A DNA stretch of 30,900 nt, taken from NCBI GenBank assembly GCA_033720735.1, contig JAWWBX010000014.1, forward strand, positions 1-30,900. The letters are read 5' to 3'. Positions 1 to 8,346 of the stretch are shown here, piece by piece. The notes beneath the pieces were generated by a model. It saw only the letters and a list, made by a program, of their open reading frames with translations, ran no database searches and was not told the DNA's origin. Source of the DNA: B8-G4 sp033720735 (lineage in GTDB: Bacteria; Bacteroidota; Bacteroidia; Chitinophagales; Saprospiraceae). The stretch's first letter is position 1; each line of letters opens with the position of its first letter. Position numbers and translations under genes: made by a program.

Positions 1-1
1 C

Positions 2-2647
2 TTCCTGGGGCAGATCCTGTCTACCACGCCATATGCCGAGTTCTGGGACGCCGGCAAATACAATTCACGCCTGAAGCAGTACCAGCTCGAGCGCTATCTG
101 CGCTCCGTGGACGACGGCTGGATCCTGCGCAAGGCGCAATACTACCGCGGCGCCTACCAGGTGGAAGATGAAGAGGCCTGGGGCATCGAGTTCTTCCGTT
201 GGCTGCTGGCCGATGATGAGGTCCTCAGGAGCCAGTTCTTCCTGGTGCGCCAGGCGAGCAAGGATATTCCGCACCGGGCGGGCGACAGCAGGACCCTCAA
301 TATCCGCGCCGTATCCAAAGCCATCAGCGATGCCTATCCGCCATTCATGAACCTGCGGGTCAAGATCCACGGACAACCTGAAGCGGCCGACCTCGGTGCG
401 GTACGCGCCTTCCGCACCCAACACCAAGGCAGACTGAGTGCAGGGCTAGACCGCCAGTTTGACGAGCTGATCCGCGACATGGAAGCGGTCTACCAGGAGG
501 CGTCGGTCACGGTCATCCGCCCCTACCTGCGTGACCTGCCGGCCGATGCGGAGATCACCAGGTCGCTGACTCTCTTCGCCGATCAACTGGCCAATGAAAC
601 GGATGCGCACACACTGGCGATGGGGCTGGCCGAGAAACTCTCAGAGATCCGCGAACAGATCCTGGTCGTCAAATCCCCCAGGGCGCGTCTGGCCTTGCTC
701 GATATTTCCAACCTGCTGGAAGAGATGTTCTTCGTGGCAGCCGGGCAATGGAAGCCGGAATCGGTCCGGGATGCGATGAACAAGATCTGCTACGCCGGCC
801 TCGCCGTGATGAGCACCGGGTTTGTGGAAGTCTGGGAATGGGAAGCGCTCACGAATGGTCTCGCCGTGCCAGAATCCAAAGACATGGCCCTCGACCAGGT
901 ACGCACCTTCCTGCAGTCCGCCCGCAGCCTGCTCGAATGGGGCGCTGCCATGGTCAATGGGGTGTATAAAGACGTGATCACGACCTATAGCGGTTTTGAA
1001 CCTCTGGCACTGGGGTTCTACGACGACCGGGTACGTGCGTCGGCGCTGTTGCCTCTTGGTGAAACAGTGGGTACACTCGGGAGCCTGGTTGCCAAAAAAG
1101 CCAAACTGACCAACCAGGTGTTGGGGCTCTCCAACCAGGCCACGTTCCGCGGGCTCAACCCGGGCATCGCCCTGGGCGAACTGGTGGTGGTCGAAGGGAA
1201 TGAGGAGGACGTCGCCGTGGCCAATGACAAGATCTACATCTTTCACCATCCGCCCTCGGACCTCAAGCCGGTGGCCGGCATCCTGACAGTCACCGAAGGC
1301 AACCTGGTCTCGCATGTCCAGCTCCTGGCGCGCAACCTGGCGATCCCCAACGCAGTCCTCACGGCCGAAAACATGCAGGCGCTGAAAGCCTATGCCGGAC
1401 AGCGTGTGTTTTACGCCGTGTCAAACCAGGGCACGGTGATCATGAAGGCCGAGAAAGACATGACCGCCGATGAGCGCGCGTTGTTCGCAAAAAAGGAACG
1501 CAGTGAGGAGCGGGTCACCGTACCGGTCGAGCGCACGGATCTCAGTCAGACCGGCGTGCTCAACATGCGCGCGGTCAATGCGGCCTCCTCCGGGGTGGTT
1601 TGCGGACCCAAGGCTGCCAACCTGGGACAACTCAAGGCACTGTTCCCGGAACACGTGGTGGAAGGCCTGGTCATCCCGTTTGGCATCTTTCGCCAGCACA
1701 TGGATCAGAGCATGCCCGGTCAAAGCGGGTCGTACTGGGATTACCTGAACCGGGCCTTTGCCAGGGCTGGGGAAATGCGCAGCAGCGGCAGCAGCGAGGC
1801 AGACATCGAACAGTTTGTGCTCGGTGAGCTGCAGACACTGCGCGAAGCCATTTCCCGTATCAATCTGTTGCCCGCCTTTGTGGCCGACCTGGAAAAGCAA
1901 TTCAGGGCGGCGTTCAGCAAGGAGATCGGCAATGTGCCGGTGTTCCTGCGCAGCGACACCAACATGGAAGACCTCAAGGACTTCACCGGTGCAGGGCTCA
2001 ATTTGACCTTGTTCAATGTGGTAGATCGCCAGAAGATCATCCAGGGGATCAAGGATGTCTGGGCTTCACCCTACACCGAGCGCAGCTTCAAATGGCGGCA
2101 GCGTTACCTGCTCAATCCGGAGCACGTATTTCCCTCGATCCTGATCATTCCCAGTGTCGATGTCGACTATTCGGGTGTCTTGATCACCAAAGGGATCCCG
2201 ACCGACGACGACCGCGACCTGACCATTGCCTTCAGCCGTGGTGCGGGCGGTGCGGTCGACGGGCAGGCCGCAGAGTCATACCTCCTTTCCCGCAACGGCA
2301 AGAACTACCTGCTGGCACCGGCACGCGAACCGACCTACCGGCGACTACCGGAGACCGGTGGTACCGCAACCAAATACGCGACCTTCGAACAACCGATCCT
2401 GAGTGGTGGCAACCTCGCCGACCTGCGGCAGATGGCACAGCGGATCAAGACAGAGATCAAGGATGCCGAAGTCTATACTTCCGCCGGCCCCTACGATGTC
2501 GAACTCGGTTTCCGCAACGACAAGATCTGGTTGTTCCAGATCCGTCCTTTCGTAGAAAACAAGAATGCCGTTTCATCCGAATTCCTGGCGAGCATCTCGC
2601 CAAAGATCGACGGCAAAGCATTGATTCAACTCAACCAGAAGCTATAA
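2..2647 (+). CDS. PEP-synthase/glucan-water-dikinase-like protein (5' partial)
   Basis: The frame is open from base 2, so the N-terminus lies outside the window; 881 codons are visible. A phosphohistidine ('mobile') domain is centred on TVTEGNLVSHVQLLAR, with the probable phospho-accepting His at 1313-1315. A pyruvate-phosphate-dikinase-type ATP-grasp domain follows from about 1590 to the end, shown by FLRSDTNMED near 1945, the segment GVLITKG, and the typical ending WLFQIRPF. The first ~1 kb is a helical region I do not recognise. The order His domain then C-terminal ATP-grasp, with no PEP-binding TIM barrel afterwards, is that of alpha-glucan water dikinases rather than PEP synthase or PPDK (ATP-grasp, His, barrel). 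It could therefore phosphorylate a glucan or another acceptor from ATP, but the substrate is unknown. The stop codon overlaps the next gene's start by one base, so the two are probably co-translated. Confidence 0.8.
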   Translation, partial: FLGQILSTTPYAEFWDAGKYNSRLKQYQLERYLRSVDDGWILRKAQYYRGAYQVEDEEAWGIEFFRWLLADDEVLRSQFFLVRQASKDIPHRAGDSRTLNIRAVSKAISDAYPPFMNLRVKIHGQPEAADLGAVRAFRTQHQGRLSAGLDRQFDELIRDMEAVYQEASVTVIRPYLRDLPADAEITRSLTLFADQLANETDAHTLAMGLAEKLSEIREQILVVKSPRARLALLDISNLLEEMFFVAAGQWKPESVRDAMNKICYAGLAVMSTGFVEVWEWEALTNGLAVPESKDMALDQVRTFLQSARSLLEWGAAMVNGVYKDVITTYSGFEPLALGFYDDRVRASALLPLGETVGTLGSLVAKKAKLTNQVLGLSNQATFRGLNPGIALGELVVVEGNEEDVAVANDKIYIFHHPPSDLKPVAGILTVTEGNLVSHVQLLARNLAIPNAVLTAENMQALKAYAGQRVFYAVSNQGTVIMKAEKDMTADERALFAKKERSEERVTVPVERTDLSQTGVLNMRAVNAASSGVVCGPKAANLGQLKALFPEHVVEGLVIPFGIFRQHMDQSMPGQSGSYWDYLNRAFARAGEMRSSGSSEADIEQFVLGELQTLREAISRINLLPAFVADLEKQFRAAFSKEIGNVPVFLRSDTNMEDLKDFTGAGLNLTLFNVVDRQKIIQGIKDVWASPYTERSFKWRQRYLLNPEHVFPSILIIPSVDVDYSGVLITKGIPTDDDRDLTIAFSRGAGGAVDGQAAESYLLSRNGKNYLLAPAREPTYRRLPETGGTATKYATFEQPILSGGNLADLRQMAQRIKTEIKDAEVYTSAGPYDVELGFRNDKIWLFQIRPFVENKNAVSSEFLASISPKIDGKALIQLNQKL

Positions 2648-3915
2648 TGACAACCATCATCTGCAAACGCCTCTTGTTCTGCACGATCATCGCGGCGATC
2701 GGCATCGCCGACCTGCAGGCCTATCCGATCGACGGATATCTCTACACCGGCATTCGCCGCCTGTTACGGCTGGAACTCATCATGAAAGGTGAGCTGAAGG
2801 AAAATCCGCCATTACCTGGCGCGCAAAAATCGATGGAGGATATCAAGCTGCACCTGTGGAATACCCCGCGTGGTGACAGCCTGAAAACGTTGCCTGAGGC
2901 GGATCCCGGCCTTCAGAAATCGCTGAACGCTCTGTTTCCCAATCTGCACGAAAGCTACTCGGTGGCCCTCTTGGACATCACGCCTGGCCAGCCGGTCCGC
3001 TACGCAAAACGCCAGGAGGATCGCGGTTTTCAACCTGGCAGTGTAGGCAAGCTGGCCGTCGCCGGTGCCCTCTTTTGTGAGCTTGAAAACCTGTATCCCG
3101 GGTCGTTTGAAAAACGGCAGGAATTGCTCAAGACGCGCTTTGTTCGTGGCGGCCGCTGGGCCGTCTATGACGAGCACACGGTGCCTTTCTTTGACCCCGA
3201 AACCAAAAAGCTGGTCAAACGGCAGGTGCAGGAAAATGATGTGTTTTCTCTTTACGAGTGGGCTGACCATATGCTGTCCGTGAGCAACAATGGCGCGGCC
3301 AGTGTGGTCTGGCGTGAGGCCATTCTGATGCGAGTGTTCGGCGAACGCTACCCGGATCTGACGGAAGCAGAGGCCGAGGCCTATTTCACGTCAACGCCCA
3401 AAGCCGAGCTGGCAGACCTCGCTGTGAGCGTGGTCAATGATCCGCTCCGCGACCTGGGTATCACCGCTGACGAATGGCGCCTTGGTCTCATGTTTACCCG
3501 CGGCGCCTCCGGGTACATTCCTGGTAAAGGTGGCAGCATCGGCTCACCCAGAGGCATGATGAAGTGGCTCGTAGCACTTGAACGAGGTGCCATCGTAGAT
3601 CCCGAATCCAGTCTTGAGATCAAGCGACTCATGTACATGACCGACCGGCGCATCCGCTACGCAGCCAACGCAAAGCTGAATGAGGCTGCCGTCTACTTCA
3701 AGTCCGGGAGTCTGTACAAGTGTAATCGTGAGACCATGCCGGATTGCGGCAAGTACCGCGGCAACGTGTACAACTATATGAATTCGGTCGCGATCGTCGA
3801 GCAGCCGGACGGTACCACCTATCTGGTCGCCCTGATGACCAATGTGCCCAAGAAGAATTCCAATGTGGACCACAATGCACTGGCCGCCAGCATCGACCGG
3901 ATTGTCAGGTCATGA
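2647..3915 (+). CDS. Class A beta-lactamase/PBP-fold serine hydrolase A
   Basis: Predicted protein of 422 residues with a hydrophobic N-terminal segment (about residues 8-24) that looks like a signal peptide or anchor, so it should act in the periplasm. The three active-site motifs of the penicillin-recognising serine hydrolase fold are present in order: SVGK (132-135), SNN (213-215) and KSG (352-354). No class A omega-loop ExxLN motif is evident, so a true beta-lactamase is unlikely; a peptidase, esterase or binding role is as likely. I chose ATG 2647, which overlaps the upstream TAA (TAATG). The open frame runs further upstream to 2092 but lies inside the dikinase-like gene in another frame. 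Its TGA shares the palindrome TCATGA with the stop codon of the convergent translocase gene. A second hydrolase of this fold is 2.7 kb away. Confidence 0.85.
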   Translation: MTTIICKRLLFCTIIAAIGIADLQAYPIDGYLYTGIRRLLRLELIMKGELKENPPLPGAQKSMEDIKLHLWNTPRGDSLKTLPEADPGLQKSLNALFPNLHESYSVALLDITPGQPVRYAKRQEDRGFQPGSVGKLAVAGALFCELENLYPGSFEKRQELLKTRFVRGGRWAVYDEHTVPFFDPETKKLVKRQVQENDVFSLYEWADHMLSVSNNGAASVVWREAILMRVFGERYPDLTEAEAEAYFTSTPKAELADLAVSVVNDPLRDLGITADEWRLGLMFTRGASGYIPGKGGSIGSPRGMMKWLVALERGAIVDPESSLEIKRLMYMTDRRIRYAANAKLNEAAVYFKSGSLYKCNRETMPDCGKYRGNVYNYMNSVAIVEQPDGTTYLVALMTNVPKKNSNVDHNALAASIDRIVRS

Positions 3916-6633
3916 CCGCCCCGACAGCGCATCCATGAGTGCCTGAACGGCCTTGCTGAGTTCCTTGTCTTCACGGTCGAGCAGCAGGCGGTAGCATTCT
4001 TCCTCGTCCGGGATCCTGAGCTTCAGCGAGCGCAGGGCGTCCTCTGACAGGGCGTCGAGCAACGCTGTCTCGACAAGTGGGATCAGCACCTTTTTGAGGC
4101 CCTGGTCCAGCAGGTTGTCCAGATACTCGAGGGCATTGGCCTGGACGTCGGGCTTCTGGCTGCTGAGATTCTCGTAGATGGAAATGACGTCATCTGGCGG
4201 GTACTTGAGGCCGATCAACCGGAATATCCTTTCCAGGCAGGCATCAAGGCGCACCTGCAGCAGGGCAATCAGCGCTTCCCGCCGTTTCCTGATGAGCTCA
4301 TCAATGACCGAAGGTTGCCCCTCGGCCATGGCCTGTCGCTGTACATACAGGATGGATAACGTATCGTGATATAAACCGGCTTCTTTCCGCAGGTAGGGCA
4401 ACATCTCCTTGATATGAAAATTGAGATGGCCGTAACGCACGCGCATGGTATTGAGCGAGCGCAGTGCATTGAGGCGGACCTCATAATGCTTGTGTTGGAG
4501 TAAGGTAAACAACAGATCCACTGCAGCCTGACGGGGAAGGTGCTCCACGACGTCTGGAAAGTGCCGGATCACCGCCTGCTGTGCGTCCGGTTGATTGAGG
4601 TACAATTCCAGGGTGCTGATGACTGCAGGTCCATACCCGATCAACGCTTGCTCCGCCTGCACGTGCATCGCTTCATCGCCCAGCGCCTGGAGCAGGACCG
4701 GCAAAAAGTGCGGATGCGCCGTTTCTCCTGCCGCCCGCATTGCCGCCCGCGCGACCTCAGGTTCCGGATCCAGCATCATCGATTCGATCACAGGAAAATA
4801 GTCGGCCATCTTGCTATAGCCCATGGCCTTGAGCAACGCGACCTTGTGCGCCTGCAACCGTTGTGGATCCTCGATCTTGCGCATGGCGTGATACGCATTG
4901 TCAAGATGCCTGCGCAACTCGTACCGCTGTTTCAAGAGCAAGTTGTCGCGCGATTCTTCTGCAAGACTGATCAGTGCTGTGAGCCGGATCGCATGATCCG
5001 GGGCCGACAGTTGTTCTTTGATGAATGCGTGAGTGTCTTCTTCTTCGAATCTCAACATGTAATTGGTGGCAGCCACCCTGACCCTGGGATCCGGATGGTG
5101 CATCAATGGCCGGATGTCCTCACGATAATCATGTTGCCGCAGGAAGTAGAGGTTGCGCACCGCCTCTTCCACCACCTCCGGGGCAGGATGCTGCAACAAT
5201 CGGTGAATCGGTTCTGCCAATCGCTCGTCGGGCCTGGTCTTGAGTTTTCTGAGTACGAACAACACCCGCTCCAGGGCACCAGCTTCCAAAACCTGGCGCA
5301 AATCCTCCACGATCGAGACATGGCTGAGATCCGGCTCTTCTGCGTCATCCGCCGCTACTCTTTCGAGATTGAGCCTGAAGGTTTGGAGATAGGATGTTCT
5401 GACGCGCAATACAAAGTACAGCCAGCACGCCACCAGGGCCATGATGATCAGCGAAATGACCGGGGTGGAAAGGTCAAATCCTCTGACCAGGAAGATGAGG
5501 ATCAGACCTCCGATCCCGGTGGCAATGCTGTCGACGACCACATCGATAAATGTCTTGGTCTGTTTCTTGACTTCCAGCGGCACTGGCAATGCCAGCAGTT
5601 CAATACCCGCTTTGTTGATCGATTGTTTCAGGCTGCTGTCGCTCATCTTGATCAAAATACCGGCCCACAAGACCGGGGCAAACAATACGCACAGCGCCCC
5701 GATGAAGATGGCCACGGGCAGGAACAGCAACGAGGTGCCAACGCCCAGTACGCCCACAATACGGCGGGTGAGCAACAACTGCAGCAACAGCGAGATCACA
5801 TTGAAATTCGAAAACCAGAATCCGAAGAAGGCCGTCAGCTCGTCCGGGTCAGTGATCTCACGCGAGGCGATCGCATTGAATTGGTAATCGACCAGCCGTG
5901 CCGCGATCACCCCGATGCCAATGATGGCTGCGAGGTACTTGAGATGTGCAGATCTGCGGATGAGTGCGAAAGGGTGCTCGGGTCGCGCAATCTTCTTCCG
6001 TCGCTCATACTTCGACTGTACGGGCAATACGCTGCGGCGCCAGAGCACCCGCGTGATCAGGGTGCAGAACACCAGCAGGCCGGCCCCGACAAAGAGCAGA
6101 TTCTCACTGCCCAGTGGCTCCGCCAGTAAGGTCGTGAGATACCCGCCGAAGATCCCTCCGGCGATTGCCCCGGCCCCGATGAATCCGAACAGCCGCTTGG
6201 CCTCGCGCGCGTTGAACACGACATTGGCCAGAATCCAGAACTGGGATGCGGTCAGTACGCCGAAGACGGCGACCCACACGTAGAAGGCGTACAAAACCCA
6301 GTCGCCGGTGATATTGAATCGAAATGCCAGGCCGAACGCCGTAAACACCAGGATCGATGCCAGAAACGAATAGGTGATGATCTTGTCCAGTCCGCGGCGG
6401 CCAAGCACACGGGTGTAGATCGTCGAGATAAACACCGCAAACAACGCCACCAGGACGAATGCCACCGGCAGCGCCTCGACGCCCAGCTGCGACAGGAACA
6501 AACCGTTGGCGGTCGGCTTGACCACCAGCAGGGTAGAGATGATCAGGAAGATGTTGAGCTGCATGAGCAGTGCCCGCGAAAGCTCCCCTTCCCGAATGTC
6601 GAACGCCCGTTGTATCAATCTGGCCAGTGGCAC
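3910..6633 (-). CDS. NTT (ATP/ADP translocase)-like transporter with HEAT-repeat tail
   Basis: Predicted protein of 907 residues. Residues ~20-425 form a polytopic membrane domain of about 11-12 hydrophobic segments. A segment reading KQSINKAGIELLALPVPL is typical of NTT/TLC-like members of the MFS group. Residues ~430-830 are soluble alpha-helical repeats of HEAT type (for example HHPDPRVRVAATNYMLRF and LLQHKHYEVRLNALRSLN). I see no cyclic-nucleotide-binding domain at the C-terminus. NTTs exchange or import nucleotides in intracellular parasites; related proteins with HEAT tails occur in free-living bacteria, and their substrate is not settled. The start is GTG, the first candidate after an in-frame TAA, and places the conserved FDIREGE near the N-terminus. 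It lies 21 bases downstream of hydrolase B and in the same frame, so the two form an operon. Confidence 0.75.
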   Translation of the reverse strand: MPLARLIQRAFDIREGELSRALLMQLNIFLIISTLLVVKPTANGLFLSQLGVEALPVAFVLVALFAVFISTIYTRVLGRRGLDKIITYSFLASILVFTAFGLAFRFNITGDWVLYAFYVWVAVFGVLTASQFWILANVVFNAREAKRLFGFIGAGAIAGGIFGGYLTTLLAEPLGSENLLFVGAGLLVFCTLITRVLWRRSVLPVQSKYERRKKIARPEHPFALIRRSAHLKYLAAIIGIGVIAARLVDYQFNAIASREITDPDELTAFFGFWFSNFNVISLLLQLLLTRRIVGVLGVGTSLLFLPVAIFIGALCVLFAPVLWAGILIKMSDSSLKQSINKAGIELLALPVPLEVKKQTKTFIDVVVDSIATGIGGLILIFLVRGFDLSTPVISLIIMALVACWLYFVLRVRTSYLQTFRLNLERVAADDAEEPDLSHVSIVEDLRQVLEAGALERVLFVLRKLKTRPDERLAEPIHRLLQHPAPEVVEEAVRNLYFLRQHDYREDIRPLMHHPDPRVRVAATNYMLRFEEEDTHAFIKEQLSAPDHAIRLTALISLAEESRDNLLLKQRYELRRHLDNAYHAMRKIEDPQRLQAHKVALLKAMGYSKMADYFPVIESMMLDPEPEVARAAMRAAGETAHPHFLPVLLQALGDEAMHVQAEQALIGYGPAVISTLELYLNQPDAQQAVIRHFPDVVEHLPRQAAVDLLFTLLQHKHYEVRLNALRSLNTMRVRYGHLNFHIKEMLPYLRKEAGLYHDTLSILYVQRQAMAEGQPSVIDELIRKRREALIALLQVRLDACLERIFRLIGLKYPPDDVISIYENLSSQKPDVQANALEYLDNLLDQGLKKVLIPLVETALLDALSEDALRSLKLRIPDEEECYRLLLDREDKELSKAVQALMDALSGRS

Positions 6634-6654
6634 GCTGCGATCTGTCTGGGGTGG

Positions 6655-7563
6655 TTACTGGATCTCTAACACTTTTTCCACGACACGCACGACCCTGCGG
6701 ATGATCTGCTCACCGTTGGGGCTATCGGCCAGGGCTACCAAAATATAGCGGCGGTTGGGATTCTCGCCCCATACCATCACCGAATCCGAATGATAGGTGC
6801 GCCAGGAGCCCGATTTGCGATACAATTTGGCACGTGGTGCCACCTGTTTGAGCGTGTGGACAAATTTATGGTACAGCGCAGGCGAGGTCATGATCTCCAT
6901 CATCTGTTTGGAACGGACGCGATTGACCAACTCCCCGTAGGCCATGAGATAGTAAAAGCGGCACACCTGCGAAACCGTCGCCGCATGACTCAAACCCTTG
7001 ATCGGATCAGGATGCCGGGCACCAGAGGCGGCGTAACGCTTGCCCACCCACAGGCCGCCACCATATTCTTCGTCGTAGAACTCATATCGCGGATCTGTCA
7101 GGACTTCTTCGATCTTGTCGTAACCGAGCAAGTCGATCAAGCGCGTGGACGCCTGGTTGTTGGAATAGCGGATCATGGCATGCAGGTCCTGCATGACCCT
7201 CCCCGTCTCCATCAACTCTCCTTTCTCAAATGCGTCGACCGCCGCCAGCAGGATGGCGATCTTGGGCAGGCTCGCTGCGTACATCATCTCGTTGCCGTTG
7301 ACACGGGCAAAACGTGCATTGAACGGATCGCGCAGGTCAACCAGACCGACAGCCAGCTTCTTGGATCTGATCATCGCCGACCACCCGGGAATCGCACTGA
7401 GCTCATGAAACAGATCATTTTGCAGCGCCGTATCGACCAGGCTGCGCAAGGGTTTGACTTCGACACCTGGCAGGTCAAGCGGGAGCAGGTCCTGGGCATC
7501 AAGTGCGGTGAATGCTCCACCCCAGAGGGCCAAGATCACCGTGAAAAAACCGGATTTCCACAT
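6655..7563 (-). CDS. Class A beta-lactamase/PBP-fold serine hydrolase B
   Basis: Predicted protein of 302 residues with an N-terminal signal peptide (hydrophobic residues 5-20, probable cleavage after LDA), so periplasmic or secreted. Fold motifs: SLPK (98-101, nucleophile Ser98), SNN (134-136) and KSG (250-252). The surroundings fit the beta-lactamase2 (PF13354) type of serine hydrolase; an ExxLN omega-loop motif is not visible. Its size is that of class A beta-lactamases, about 120 residues shorter than hydrolase A. It is the first gene of a two-gene unit with the NTT-like transporter, with 21 bases between them. A strong terminator lies upstream at 7683-7719, so its promoter should be within 7564-7682; no convincing -7 element is seen there. 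Confidence 0.85.
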   Translation of the reverse strand: MWKSGFFTVILALWGGAFTALDAQDLLPLDLPGVEVKPLRSLVDTALQNDLFHELSAIPGWSAMIRSKKLAVGLVDLRDPFNARFARVNGNEMMYAASLPKIAILLAAVDAFEKGELMETGRVMQDLHAMIRYSNNQASTRLIDLLGYDKIEEVLTDPRYEFYDEEYGGGLWVGKRYAASGARHPDPIKGLSHAATVSQVCRFYYLMAYGELVNRVRSKQMMEIMTSPALYHKFVHTLKQVAPRAKLYRKSGSWRTYHSDSVMVWGENPNRRYILVALADSPNGEQIIRRVVRVVEKVLEIQ

Positions 7564-7682
7564 AGTTAGAACATAACGAATTTGCCCGTAAAAGTACGCT
7601 GCAGACAGACATGTAATTCAAGAAGTTCCACAGGGCATAGAGCGTGCAGGACGTGGATGTGACGCTCCAGGAGGCTACGCTC

Positions 7683-7719
7683 AAAAAAAGTCCCTGCGTT
7701 GTTGGACGCAGGGACTTTT
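7683..7719 (-). terminator. Rho-independent terminator of the outer-membrane protein gene
   Basis: A perfect 14-bp inverted repeat (7686-7699 with 7706-7719, arms AAAAGTCCCTGCGT/ACGCAGGGACTTTT) encloses a 6-base loop. On the minus strand it is followed by a run of seven T. It stands about 90 bases beyond the stop of the minus-strand beta-barrel gene and insulates the downstream hydrolase B-translocase operon. The arms are A/T-flanked on both sides, so it may also work in the plus direction. Confidence 0.85.
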
Positions 7720-7806
7720 CACTTGGCTAGAAAAGAAGTGGTTGCCCGGGGTTTTCTTTGGGCCCGGATTCAGATCTGTGAGAATGCCGAAGGCTCTCGG
7801 CCTGCC

Positions 7807-8346
7807 TCAGAACCGGTAGACACCCGCAGCACTGATCACCAACTGATCAAACTTGCTGAGGATATACTTGACCTCACCGACGACGAGGATGTTGTCTGCT
7901 ACCGGGAAGCGGGCCCCGCCCCCAAGATTGAGGCCGACCTGTGTTTCTGTTTCCTTGATGTTAGGGGTAAATGGCAAATTGATGGTCAGCTTGGCACCGG
8001 CGGTGCTGATGTTGAGTCCTGCCAGGCCATATACACTCAGATCTTCTTCGCTGATAAAAAAGTAATGCCCGTTCAAGTTGGTCTCGCGATAGACCGCCTT
8101 CACTCCGTCAACATTGTCGGGTCCGGTCGCCGGACTGAAGTATGAAATAAAATTCAGCGAACCACCGTATGGCGAGTCATCGAGATCGACGTCACCGCGG
8201 ATGTGGATTCCCACCGCCTCGGCGGTCGTACCAAACGAAAATCCCAGCCCGGCGAGGATGGAGATCTGTGCGGAAACGCTACCAGCCGCCATCAACAGGC
8301 CAAAGACGATCAAAAAGGTGTGTGCAGTTTTCATAAAAATGCTCAT
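7807..8346 (-). CDS. Outer-membrane beta-barrel protein, porin-like family
   Basis: Predicted protein of 179 residues. It has a signal peptide with hydrophobic core FLIVFGLLMAAGSVSA and probable cleavage before QISI. The mature part shows alternating polar/apolar strands rich in Gly, Phe and Tyr, and it ends in VYRF with the C-terminal aromatic typical of outer-membrane barrels. The pattern fits the small 8-strand 'outer membrane protein beta-barrel domain' families common in Bacteroidota; function unknown. ATG 8346 is used; an ATG four codons in (8334) is an equally good start. It is monocistronic, with a terminator at 7683-7719. Confidence 0.7.
   Translation of the reverse strand: MSIFMKTAHTFLIVFGLLMAAGSVSAQISILAGLGFSFGTTAEAVGIHIRGDVDLDDSPYGGSLNFISYFSPATGPDNVDGVKAVYRETNLNGHYFFISEEDLSVYGLAGLNISTAGAKLTINLPFTPNIKETETQVGLNLGGGARFPVADNILVVGEVKYILSKFDQLVISAAGVYRF

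Noticed and set aside
641..1315. 224-codon open frame antisense to the dikinase-like gene
   Set aside because: It is inside a gene with clear domain motifs and shows no recognisable feature.
2092..2646. Upstream extension of hydrolase A
   Set aside because: It overlaps the ATP-grasp domain in another frame and is Arg/Pro-rich; the ATG at 2647 with a signal-like segment is the natural start.
4540..6129. 529-codon open frame antisense to the NTT-like gene
   Set aside because: It lies wholly inside a well-supported gene, its product has no family signature or membrane segments, and long antisense frames are expected from the GC-rich codon use here.
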